Source: Closterium sp. Naga37s-1 (lineage: Eukaryota > Streptophyta > Zygnematophyceae > Desmidiales > Closteriaceae). Taken from it: a stretch of DNA of 64,000 bases. Where the stretch lies: assembly GCA_947471745.1 (NCBI GenBank), contig CANJKZ010000430.1:558501-622500 (forward strand), given 5' to 3'. Shown one piece after another: positions 8,958 through 19,949 of this stretch. Numbering within the stretch: the first letter of the stretch is position 1; each line of letters opens with the position of its first letter. Position numbers and translations under genes: made by a program. The notes under the pieces are model-generated. The model was not told the origin of the DNA and made no database searches. It was given only the letters and a program-made list of their open reading frames with translations.

Positions 8958-11900
8958 ATGACGTCTCTTCGTGGTAGCGGTGGGAGTGGTGGTGGCGGTG
9001 GTGGCAGCAGTGGGAGTGGTGGCGGCGGCCATAGTGGCAGTCTCGGTGGAGCTGTTCGGTGGGGAGTTTCTGGCGGTGGCAAGATGCAGCTCCAGCGATG
9101 TCCGCGCGAGTCCCTCACGCCCCAGCAGCTTCGTGAGTGGTTTGCTCAGCGTTGGGCGTCTCAGAGACGTGCTAAGGGTGACTGTTACCTGTGTGTGCCG
9201 CCCGACCCAGGTATAGAGGCTGCTGCTCTAGGTGCTAGTGAGCCTGCTGCTCTAGGTGCTGGTGAGTCTGCTCTCTCTGGTACTGCGCTTGCTGAGGCCT
9301 TGCAAACCTTCACACTTGACTCAGGTGCTTCGCGCTCCTTCTTTCACGACACCACCACACTCACGCCGCTCAGTCGGCCGGTTGCAGTCTCCCTGGCTGA
9401 CCCCTCTGGGGGCCCAGTCCTTGCGCACTCCTCCACGGTTCTGCCGTGTCCGGCGGCCCCGTCGGGCTCACTGTCGGGACTCCACCTCCCCTCGTTCTCT
9501 ACGAACTTGGTGAGTGGAGCTGACCTCCAGGACGTGTGGGTTGACCAGTTCACCCCTGGAGGTCAGCGAGTGACCCACTGCACTTGCTCTCGGACGGGCC
9601 GCCACCTGGCCACGTTCACCCGTCGGCCTGGGTCGAGCCTGTACACACTGACTACTGCGTCTCCTCCAGTTACTGCGTCTGGTCAGGTAGCAGCGTCTGG
9701 TCAGGTGTTTGCTGCTGCATCCAGGTCTAGTCCGGCGTCTGCCCCCTGCTCGTGTCGTCCTCTGTCACACGAGACTCTCCTTTGGCACCACCGCCTTGGT
9801 CACCCCTCCCTGCCTCGTCTTCGAGGTATGGCCTCCCGTACCCTGGTCTCTGGTCTCCCCCGGTCCCTCCCTCCCCTTCCTCCGGGGCCTGCCCCTACCT
9901 GTGTTCCTTGTGTTGAGGGCCGGCAGCGCGCCGCTCCTCACTCCTCCGAGTTCCCTCCGACAGAGGCTCCCCTGCAGACTCTCCACATGGACGTGTAGGG
10001 CCCAGCCCGCGTCCGTGGACAGGGTCACGAGCGTTACTTCCTGCTGGTCGTTGACGACTACTCGCGTTACACCACAGTCTTCCCCTTGCACCGCAAGGGT
10101 GAGGTCACTGAGGTGTTGATCGACTGGATCCGCGGTGCCCGTCGCCAGCTCAGCGAGAGTTTCAGCTCGGACCTTCCTGTTCTGCGTCAGCACTCAGACA
10201 GGGGTGGTGAGTTTTCCTCCGACCTTCTGAGGGCTTTTTGTCGTGCGGAGGGCATCCGCCAGACGTTCACGCTTCCGGCCTCTCCACAGCAAAATGGGAT
10301 TGCTGAGCGCCGCATTGGCATGGTCATGGACGTCGCTCGTACGTCCATGATCCATGCGGCTGCTCCCCATTTTCTGTGGCCGTTCGCGGTTCAGTACGCT
10401 GCGCATCAGATCAACCTTCAGCCTCGTGTCTCCTTGCCGGACACCACACCTACTCTGCGGTGGACGGGGAAGGTTGGCGATGCGTCTGTGTTCCGTGTCT
10501 AGGGATCTCGAGCTTTTGTCCGCGATTCTTCCGCGGACAAGCTGTCCTCCCGTGTTGTTCCCTGCGTCTTCCTTGGCTTCCCCCCTGACGCGCCAGGGTG
10601 GCAGTTTTACCACCCCACCTCGCATCGTGTTCTGTCCTCTCAGGACGTCACAATTGACGAGTCGGTATCTTACTACCATCTCTTTCCCTACCGCACTGCC
10701 CCTCTCCCCCCTCCGCCGCTCTTCCTAGCACTAGGTGCTCCTCCGGTAGACCCCCTCCCCCCTCAGGGTCCTGCCCCCTCAGGTGTGTCCCAGGTAGACC
10801 CTGTCGAGCCTGTCGAGGTAGCTGTCGACTCTGGTACTGCTAGGGGTGCTGAGCGTGCGGGTGCGGGGCCTGGGGGTGCTGAGCCTGGGGTTACTGAGTC
10901 TGGGGGTGCGGAGCCTGGGGTTGCTGAGCCTGAGTGTGCGAAGCCTAGGGGTGCTGAGTCTGGGGGTGCTGAGCCTGAGCGTGCTGAGTCTGGAGGTCCT
11001 CCGAGTGTCCAGTCACGGCGGGAGCCCCTCTCTCCACAGCAGCTGCGTGAGTGGTACGCTCGGCGCTGTAGCCGTGGTGCTGGAGCTGGGGGGCCTGCTA
11101 CTGGAGGTGCTGCTGGTGCTGGAGCTGCTGGAGCCGCTGGTCTTGGAGGTGCTCATGCTGGAGGTACTGGCGCTGCTGGAAGTCCGGCTGGTGTTGGAGC
11201 TGCTGGAGGTGCTGGCGCTGCTGGAGGTCCTGCTGGTGTTGGAGCTGCTGGAGTTGCTGGCGCTGCTGGAGGTCTTGCTGGTGTTGGAGCTGCGGGAGGT
11301 GCTGGAGCCGCTGGTCCCGGAGGTGCTCGTACTGGAGGTACTGGAGCTGCTGGGGCTGGTGGTGCTGCAGGATTTGGAGCTGGAGGTGCTGGAGCTGGAG
11401 CTGCTGGAGGTGCTGCAGCTGGTGGTGCTGCGAGAGTTGTAGTTGGAGACCCTGGAGCTGAGGGTACTGGTGTTGTCTCTGCTATTTCTGGAGGCGCTGC
11501 GCGGCCGCGGCCGTACTACGTTCCGCTCCTTCAGCAGGTTCTTGGCCTCCCGCCTTCTACTGGTCCTACTCCTCCCTTACTGAGTCCACCGCCTGTCCAG
11601 TCGCAGTCGCAGTTATAGCCGGCCTCTCCACTGCCTGGTCCTTCTCCTTACTCTGGACCGACTAGAGGTCTTACGGAGCGTCGTGAGCCTGAGTCTCGTC
11701 CTGCGTCGCCTGAGTCTCGTCCTGAGTCGCCTGTTCGCGCTGTCCGCACTGGTCGTCGTGTTCCGCGTCAGCGTCCTCCTCCTGTCCCCGGCACTCACTA
11801 TATGACTCTGCGTCCTTCCACTGCTCCACAGCGTGTCCCTCTGCCGTCTCCTCCTGCGTCCACTCTTCCTGACGGTCCGGACCCGGAGTCTGACTCCCTT

Positions 11901-13793
11901 CGTGCTGCTAGTCCTACTGTCACGCGTTTCCTGGCCACTGTTGTCACTGACCCTTCGCTTGAGTCCACTGCTGCGTCTGCTCTAGTTGCTGAGCTTGTTG
12001 ACTTTGCTGCCGCCTGTCGTCTAGACTACGCCGCTAGTCTTGTTGCTGAGTCTGAGTCTGAGTCTGTCTGTCCTTCGTCCATCGGGGGTGAGTGTGCTCT
12101 TGTCACGGACGTCCTTGAGGACAGACAGGAGGAGTTTGAGTGCTTTGCCGCTGCTTTACCTCATCTCGTGTCCATGGTGCTTGCCCCTGAGGGAGACCCG
12201 GATGCACCAGACATCCCGACCCCGCGCTCTTACGCAGAGGCGATAGAGGGTCCCTACTCCTCTTTGTGGCAGACAGCCATGGACACAGAGATGGCTTCCT
12301 GGAAGTCCACAGGCACCTACGTCGACGAGGTTCCCCCGCGTGGGGCGAACATCGTCAGTGGCATGTGGATTTTCAGGGTGAAGCGGCCGCCGGGTTCTCC
12401 GCCTGTCTTCAAGGCGCGTTACGTTGCACGAGGCTTCAGTCAGCGAGAGGGAGTTGACTTCTTCCATACCTTCTCCCCTACCCCGAAGATGACCACTCTT
12501 CGGGTTCTGCTGCACGTCGCCGCTCAGCGTGACTACGAGCTCCACTCTCTTGACTTCAGCACTGCTTTCCTACAAGGCAGCCTGCACGAGGAGATCTGGC
12601 TGCGCCGCCCACCTGGCTTCACTGGGTCGTTGTCTCCTGGTACCCAGTGGAGCCTCCGGCGGCCAGTCTACGGTCTCCGCCAGGCACCCCGTGAGTGGCA
12701 CGACACACTGAGGACGACTCTTACTGCTCTTGGGTTTGCTCCTTCTACTGCTGACCCGTCGCTGTTTCTACGCACCGACACCTCTCTGCCGCCGTTCTAC
12801 GTTCTCGTGTGCGTAGACGACTTGGTCTTTGCAACTGCTGACACTGAGGGACTCGCCCACGTGAAGTCGGAGCTGCAGAAGAGACACACGTGCACAGACC
12901 TGGGTGAGCTGACAAGCTATCTTGGCTTGCGGATCACCCGGGACAGAGCACAGCGCACCATTACCTTGACTCAGTCACACATGGTGCAGCAGGTCCTTCA
13001 GAGCTTCCGCTTCACGTACTCCTCGCCACAGTCCACTCCTCTGCCTACCGGTCACTCGCTCTCAGCTCCACCTTCGGACGAGTCCGTAGAGTCGAGTGGC
13101 CCGTATGCAGAGCTTGTGGGCTGCCTCATGTACCTGATGACCTGCACTCAACCTGACCTTGCCTACCCTCTTAGCATTCTAGCACGCTATGTCGCTCCTG
13201 GCCGACACAGGAAGGAGCACATGGATGCCGCTAAGAGGGTGTTGCGCTACTTGTGCAGTACGTCGGGCATGGGGCTCGTGCTTGGAGGACGGGCTCGAGT
13301 TGTCCTCACTGGTCACGCAGACGCTTCCTGGGCTGACGACTTGGCTACGCAGCGGTCGTCACAGGGTTACACCTTCAGTCTTGGCTCCGGCTCTGTTTCT
13401 TGGTGGTCTACCCGCTCGTCTTCTGTTCTCAGCTCCAGCTGTGAGGCTGAGATCTACGCAGGGGCCATGGCTGCACAGGAGTTACGCTGGCTCACCTACC
13501 TGCTGACCGACCTGGGAGAGCCGCCTCGTTCTCCTCCAGTGTTGTACGTCGACAACAAGGCCATGATTGCCTTGTGTCAGGAGCACAGACTGGAGCACAG
13601 AACGAAGCACATCGATCTTCGCTACTTCCTTGTTCGAGAGTTGCAGCAGCGTGGTCAGCTTCGTCTTGCTTACGTGGCCACTCGGGCCAACACTGCTGAT
13701 GTCTTCACTAAGGCACTTCAGCCTTGTGATCATCAGCGATTCTGTACTGTTCTCGGCCTTGTGCCTACTGTGCCTCACTTGCTTACTTCTTGA
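8958..13793 (+). pseudogene. Copia pol (gag deleted), one frame with three TAG stops
   Basis: From the ATG at 8958 a single frame runs to TGA near 13791, broken only by TAG at 9996-9998, 10500-10502 and 11616-11618. A Gly-rich start and the motif SLTPQQLREWF lead to protease (LDSGASRSFF, about 9316). The pre-integrase HHRLGH box follows near 9787, then integrase (HMD, HSDRGGEF near 10193, QQNGIAER). Next come a Gly/Ala linker (10840-11450) and an intact RT-RNase H from 11802 (KARYVARGFSQREGVDFF, VDD box, SSSCEAEIYAGAMAAQELRW). Two of the stops replace Trp codons that are intact in the full copy at 25271-31300 (VWGPAR and FRVWGSR). The RT carries CVDD instead of YVDD. It is most likely inactive. 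Confidence 0.85.
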
Positions 13794-14138
13794 CTCTGCT
13801 TGTACTGTGATCTCTATACATATACCTGCATGCTTACACTTGCTAGGTTGTGATCACTGTATTGCTTGTTCTCCTTTATAAAACTCTGCATGTGAACTGG
13901 CCTTGTGGCCATTAGCTTGTACTCAGACTGCGTGGTGACGTTGTGATCCACCCTGAGCTTGCTTTGCCTCTCTTGACCGGTCTTGTGACCTCTTGTTCTC
14001 CCCCACTTTGCCTATGGGGGTGTGTCAAACATATATGGCATAGTATGTGTAGGCTGTAGTGGGGTAGTCCATATAGGGTACAACACTTCTAGGTTTCCTG
14101 CTTGTACCCATCTGCTTGCTAGTTCAAATATTCTGACA

Positions 14139-14562
14139 CTCTACCGGCTACAAAAAACAAAATCGTATCTAATGCGAGTTTGGTGAGAGAAACGAGTTTC
14201 AGACTTCAGGAGGCGCGAAGACGACCAACGGGGAAGCGCTATAGCTGATGCCTAAAAGTTTGCAGCTAAGCGGCGGTAGCCGAATAGGTATCATTACCGA
14301 TCGAGCTGTTCAAACAGCTCACATACCCCACACTAGGTGCCTCGAGAGGCAAAGTTCCTGTTGGCCCTGGATAAATAAAGTGGGGCCCTGTGTTTAGCCC
14401 AGTGCTGGTTAAAAAGCGCGGGTATTGCTGTTCGACAGCTGGGCGTGAAATAAAAACAAATTGAAGTGGCACGTGGGAGCAGCGCGACACTGTTTCGGCT
14501 CCGACAAAAACGGGCTATCGACAAACAGTAACCCTACCAAAAAAGTCGGAGTTGAAGAAGAT
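14139..14562 (+). other. LARD internal non-coding segment 2
   Basis: Gene-free. No protein domain was seen. It ends with AAGAT, the target duplication of the next insertion. Confidence 0.5.
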
Positions 14563-16010
14563 TGTCAGAAGTAGTAGCAGAAATAAGAATGAAGAAAGGA
14601 AGGGTGTTCACTAGCAAGTAGTTGGATACATATAGCAAACCCTAATTGGGCTGTACTCACTATGGAGTACCCCACTGCAGGCTAGACAATAATAACATTC
14701 TGACACACCCCCATAGCCAAAGTGGGGTGTAATCAGCACAATGAGCAAGCATAGCAGTAGTTCACAATTATGAGCAAAGCTAGTGGTAGTCACAGCGGGC
14801 AAGTGAGGAGGAGGAGGGACTGTGAGAGGAGAGAAGATGGGAGACGACGGCTGAAGCTGCAGACACACGGGCAACAGGAGCTGCTGGCACAGTGGCTACC
14901 GGGACAGCGCCCCGGACTACTGGAGTAACTGGCTCACGGGCTACGAGGAGCTACAGGAGCAACGGACCCACGGGCGACAGGCGCAGCAGGCTCTCTGGGC
15001 TACCAGGACAGCGCCCCGAACTACAGGTGCTGCGGACGACAAGACGGCAGCCTCCACTCAGCCTCCCCAAACAGTCCCACCCCCCTGACACACACCCACT
15101 GCTGCGCCCCTAGCTCCACTCCCCCGTCACCCCCCTAGCACCACTCCTTCGGCTCCCCACACACACACCCCCCTGAGCGGCAGCGGGAGACGGAGGAGGA
15201 GGAGGAGGAGTAGGGGACGGCGCACAGAACCCGCACCCCCACAACCGCCACCCCCACACTCCTCACCCCCAAACCCTAAAACGGGTTGCAAGGGGTAGGA
15301 GTGCGGGGGACGGCGGGGGGGACGGCGCGCGGCCCCCAGGGCGCCACCACGGGGCAGCAGGGGGCCGCGCGCGGCTCCCCAGGGCGGCGCGACAGGGCAG
15401 CGGGGGGTCGCGCGCGGCTCCCCAGGGCGGCGCGACGGGGAATCGGGGGCCGCGCGCGGCTCCCCAGAGCGTCGCGACGTGACGACGCGAACGGGGGGAG
15501 GGACGCGCGGCCCCCGTGGCGCCACGACGGGCGACAGAAGGGGGGGGACGCGCGGCCCCCGAGGCGCCTCGACGGGCGACGGGATGGGGGGGACGCGCGG
15601 CCCCCTCGACGCCACGACGGGCGACGGGAGAGGGCGCCACGAATGGCGACGGGATGGTGGGGGGGGCGCGCGCGGATCCACGGGGTAGAAAACCGCCGCG
15701 CGCCTCGGGGCGCACGGCGGGCAGAAAACCGCCGCGCGCCCCGAGCGCACGGCAGGAAGAAGTCGTCGCGCGCCCGAGGCGCACGACAGGAAGTGAAGCA
15801 GCGGAAGCATTAGGTGGTGGGCCCACCCACAGGATCGACCCAAGGGGATCGACCTGCTCTGATAGCATGTCAGAAGTAGTAGCAGAAATAAGAATGAAGA
15901 AAGGAAGGGTGTTCACTAGCAAGCAGTTGGATACATATAGCAAACCATAATTGGGCTGTACTCACTATGGAGTACCCCACTGCAGGCTAGACAATAATAA
16001 CATTCTGACA
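14563..16010 (-). mobile_element. Short non-autonomous copia-type element, 1448 bp, TSD AAGAT
   Basis: LTRs of 143 bp at 14563-14705 and 15868-16010 are nearly identical and read TGTCAGAAGTAG...TTCTGACA. Flanks are AAGAT at 14558-14562 and 16011-16015. On the minus strand the PBS (TGCTATCAGAGC) abuts the right LTR at about 15856-15867. A perfect palindrome GGTGGGCCCACC lies at 15816-15827 and a PPT hairpin lies next to the left LTR (14706-14730). No gag or pol is present; the inside is a minisatellite plus low-complexity Gly/Ala-type sequence. It would depend on proteins of a relative. Confidence 0.85.
15286..15700 (-). repeat. Minisatellite of about 45 bp in the short element
   Basis: Degenerate units contain GCGCCACGACGGGCGAC and GCGCGGCCCCC blocks. 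The same unit type fills the leader of the sister element at 18490-18870, so the minisatellite belongs to the family. The Arg/Pro/Ala-rich frames across it are by-products. Confidence 0.75.
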
Positions 16011-17765
16011 AAGATGTGGCAGTTTCGGGGGTTTCTCCTAATTCGACAGTCTATCCGACGACGATGTAGCGGCAAAGATGGAGTGTACGAAGCTGTGGTT
16101 TTACGGGCGAAGACGCAATGGGCAGCGAAGCGGCCGGCTTGAACGTTTGATATGATCAACATTCTCCGACTACGATAGCGTTCGCGCCTTCACCGAATGT
16201 CGAAAAAATCACAGGAAACACCAAAGTTTATGCCCCATCCGACAAACGTGGCCGCTGGGTGAACGGCGGCACGCCGATATTGTCGGGAAACGAACAAAAT
16301 GAAAAGAAACTTGGAGATGGGTGAACGTCTGCTCGCCAGATTAATCAAGCCTTTGTGGTGTACTTCAAAGTGGTTTGGGAAGGTTTGACGACGAGATCGA
16401 CGACGTTGATGCGTTCTAGGGCCCGTGAAAATCGGTCTCAGAAGACCGATAAAGTGGGTTGCTGGTGTGGTTACTTGCAGGAGAAAATATGGTGACCAGG
16501 TGGGCACGCTAGACACATCCGAAGATTTCTGAGGACACCTTACCCTAGACCGAGAAATTATGAGGTATTCGTTTCCGACATTCGCGGGTGCAACAAGAAT
16601 TACCGGAGGTCGGAAATTAACGGAGTTCGGCGGTGAAAGCCGACAGTTTCGTGCAAAGGGCGGGGATGTAGAAGCTCGCTTGGTTAAGCGCGCGCAACCG
16701 TCGTGGGAACTATTGGCATCGAATACGTCGAACGACACCCCTTCGATAAGAGCTCGTCGACGAGCTAGCCGACCAGAGGAGCGGCCTCGTCGAAAACCAC
16801 CTCGTCGATCAGAGGACGGGCTGGTCGACGATCTCGAATTCACCATGTCGCCGCAGAGAACGCCTGCGCCCAAGCGAGGGCGGGGCCTCTCACTTCGACA
16901 CTGATGTCATTTGCAGTTTAAGTTCGAGTTTGAAAAAAAACATTTGCAATGTCAGGGGGAAGAGCCGCAACTGTTTTTTGCCTCTGCCCGAGTGTTCTCG
17001 GCGAGTTATGGACAAAGCCGCCAGGGGCACTGAAGTTATACGACCCTGAGTACGAGTTCGATGGAATTTTGAAGAATGACACATGATGGGGTTACACGAC
17101 TTCGCCCTTCTCGCCGATCGTCGCCAACGGGGAGGGAGTTTTTCCAGTTGGGTTGTGGCGAGACTTTCTGATTTCGAAAAAATCATTTTTTTGTTTTCGT
17201 CAAACCTAACCAGCCCTCGTTTTTCCCCTGGTGGTTGCAGTTGCTGCTCGATAGTCCCAAATTGCATTGGTCGTTCTTTCAAGTTTGCTAAGTCAACGCT
17301 ATCAAGTTTTAAAAACTTGACCCGCGCGCTCCGCAATTTGGGTCGCGGGCTTTAAACGACCCGGAGTCACGACCGCATAATTTTGGGATGGTCGCTTTGC
17401 AATTCGCTATCCACAAAGGTTCCACGTTATTTACGGTAGCAACTGCTGCAAGGTGGAGATGCTGCAGCAATTGACAGAGTTTGGTACAGCTTTGACAATA
17501 CGACAAAACAAAAAACATCACAGGACAACTTTCCGAAGGGGCGTCATTAAGTCCCTGCACAAAACGATTTTACCTTCAAAAAGGGACTTCGACATGGTTT
17601 ACCATGTGGATTCTTACGAGTCAGCTCCGTGAAATTCGCCACCAACAACAATTCCGACAGTGCAGCTGCTAAGCATTTCGAAGTGACTCATAACACTTGG
17701 TATTACAAACTACACTCGGCGTACAGGGTGTTTGGGAGTTCGTCCCCGCGCAGCTGCGAAGAATT
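16011..17765 (+). other. LARD internal non-coding segment 3
   Basis: About 1.75 kb without recognisable genes. Clusters of TCGTCGA-like short palindromes occur around 16745-16830. The element carries an inverted copy of a block from segment 1 at 16870-16892. Frames on the minus strand (for example 16190-16873) match no family I know. Confidence 0.5.
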
Positions 17766-19325
17766 TGTCACAATAAGCAGGCAGAAAAATAGAACACGAA
17801 AGAGGGTTTGCACTAGCAAGCAGTTGAGTACATATAGGAAACCCTTAATTGGGCTGTACTCGCTATAGAGTACCCCACTGCAGGCTAGACAAATACAACA
17901 TTCTGACACACCCCCAAAGCCAAAGTGGGGTGTAATCAGCACAATAAGCAGGCAGAGCAATAGTTCACAATGATAAGCACAGCTAGAGGCTATCACAGAG
18001 GGCAAGTGAGGAGGAGGAGGGACTGTGGGGTCGAGTAGATGGGAGGCGACGGCTGAAGCTGCAGACACACTGTAGCGGCTGGCTCAGTGGCTACCGAAGC
18101 AATGGCCCGGACTTCAGGAGTAACTGGCTCCGCGGCTACGCCGAGCGGCTGGAGCAACTGACCCACGGGCGACTGGCGACTACCGGAGATTGTAGCCTCC
18201 GGACTACTGGCGCTGCGGACGACAAGACGGCTGCCTCCACTCAACCTCCCCCAGCTATCCCACACCCCTTTCACACACCCCCTGCTGTTCCCCTAAAACT
18301 GCTCACACGCCACCCCCCTAGTACCACTCCAACGACTCCCACACATCCACCCCCCCTCAGCGGCAGCTGCAGCAGTGGGAGACGGAGGAGGAGGAGGAGG
18401 AGGAGCAGGGGACGGCGCACACACCCGTCACCCCCATACTCGCCACCCCCAAACCCTAACACAGGCAGCACGGGGCAGGAGCGCGGGTAGCGGGCGAGCG
18501 GAAGCGGGGCGGCGCGCTGGTCCCTGGGGCGCCTCGACGGGCGACGGGAGGGGGCGGCGCGCGGGCCCCCGGGGTGCCTCGACGGGCGACGGGAGGGGGG
18601 CGACGCGCGGGCCCCCGGGGCGCCTCGACGGGCGACGGGAGGGGGCGACGCGCGGGCCCCCATGGCGCCACGACGGGCGACGGGAGGGGGCGACGCGCGG
18701 GCCCCCGGGGCGCCACGACGGGCGACGGGAGATGGGCGACGCGCGGGCCCCCAGGGCGCCGCGGCGGGCGACTGGAGGGGGGGCGACGCGCAGGCCCCCA
18801 GGGCGCCACGACGGGCGACGGGAGGGGACAGCGCGCGGGCCCCCGGGGCGCCACGACGGGCGACGAAACCGCCGCGCGCTCCCGGGGCGCGCGGCGGGCA
18901 GGAAACCGCCACGCGCCCCGAGCGCGTGGCGGGCAGAAAACCGCCGCGCGCCCCGAGCGCGCGGCGGGAAGAAAAAAACGCCAAGCGCGCAGGGTGCGCA
19001 GCAGGAAGAAAACGTCGCGCGCCTGGGGCGCGCGATAGGCAGGACAGCAGCGGAAGCATAGGGTGGGCCCACCCACAGGATCGACCAAGGAGGGTCGACC
19101 TGCTCTGATACCATGTCAGAATCCCAACCACTAGACCATTGGGATAAAAGGGCTTGTTTCAGTAGCGGGTTTGTGCGCCCATAACCCCCCAGGCGAACGC
19201 GCCTGTAACCCCCCCTAGGGTCAATCGGGCATCCACAGTGCAGATCTACTGACACCCCCCCACACTGAGAGGCCCAGGACTGAGCACAGCGGCAACGGCC
19301 TACATGTGCATACAACATTCTGACA
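17766..19325 (-). mobile_element. Second member of the short non-autonomous family, TSD GAATT
   Basis: The left (3') LTR, 17766-17908, is 143 bp and related to that of 14563-16010. The flanks are GAATT at 17761-17765 and 19326-19330, so the insertion is complete. The right (5') LTR, 19114-19325, is 212 bp and shares only its outer ends (TGTCAGAAT and TACAACATTCTGACA) with the left one; the middle is foreign. A PBS (TGGTATCAGAGC on the minus strand, 19102-19113), a GGGTGGGCCCACCC palindrome (19061-19074) and a 45-bp minisatellite follow. No gag or pol. Confidence 0.8.
18490..18870 (-). repeat. 45-bp tandem repeat, about eight units
   Basis: Units alternate GCGCCTCGACGGGCGACGGG with GGGGGCGACGCGCGGGCCCC. 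It lies in the leader of the short element at 17766-19325 and gives overlapping Arg/Gly/Ala-rich and Pro/Arg/Ala-rich frames that should not be called genes. Confidence 0.8.
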
Positions 19326-19798
19326 GAATTTTGGTGGACAACCCCTTTTAAGGGGGGGGGAGAGAGTGCTTTCGCACAGTATTTCCTCGGCGGTTTCCGA
19401 CAACTTCATCAGATTCATTCAGCACGACGGACGACTCCGGTTTACTCAACGATATAAACGGTCTCTGCTCCCTCGACATTGAATTATATGTCAGCAGATT
19501 CCTGGCAACATCGCATGAAGCTCGACCATCAGATTGAAATCTGTAACATCAACGACTTCTATCACTTCGCATATTGATTTCGACTTTCAATCACGACCGT
19601 CAACCCGGCATCTACAACACCAACGGTTGACATTCCAACCTTGTGGTTTTCGCCTGGTCAAGTACTGAGCCACGCGTGAGCTCAATATTTAACGCCTTTC
19701 AGAGCCGTCGGATCAGCCTTCGACCGAATATATACAGTCTATTTTTTATTAACAGAGTTGCCTTCGTATACGGAGGTCTTATTAAGAAGGTGGGAGAG
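19326..19798 (+). other. LARD internal segment 4 ending in a polypurine tract
   Basis: Gene-free AT-richer sequence. The last 18 bases, ATTAAGAAGGTGGGAGAG at 19781-19798, form the polypurine tract directly before the 3' LTR start TGTAAGG. Confidence 0.55.
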
Positions 19799-19949
19799 TG
19801 TAAGGAATTACAGTTCCTTACTGTAGCCTGACCATACCGGGTACAGCCCGAGGGTCTCGCGTCAGTTCAGTTCGGTCTACATTTTCGACCCGAACCACTT
19901 CCGAGTTGCCCCCGCTTCAATCGCCTCCTTTCCAACCCTCGCTCACCCC

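Larger units (their letters stand above)
7474..14138 (+). mobile_element. Copia element lacking gag; chimeric LTRs
   Basis: The 5' LTR is 7474-7604 (TGTCAAAC...TTCTGACA, 131 bp) and the PBS TGGTTTCAGAGC lies at 7605-7616. The 3' LTR is 14023-14138 (116 bp) after a PPT hairpin at 14000-14022. The LTRs differ in length and at many sites, and flanks CAAGG and CTCTA do not match. The copy is therefore old or a product of recombination between two relatives. Inside are a GC-rich leader minisatellite, then protease, integrase, RT and RNase H. Gag is gone, so it cannot move alone. Confidence 0.85.

Noticed and set aside
16190-16873. 227-codon minus-strand frame in LARD segment 3
   Set aside because: No recognisable domain, no regular codon preference, and it lies in a non-coding element.
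19114-19160. tRNA-like A-box (TGGTCTAGTGGTTGGGATTC on the minus strand) suggesting a SINE
   Set aside because: No B-box, no cloverleaf and no poly(A) or T tail; it coincides with the end of a hybrid LTR.
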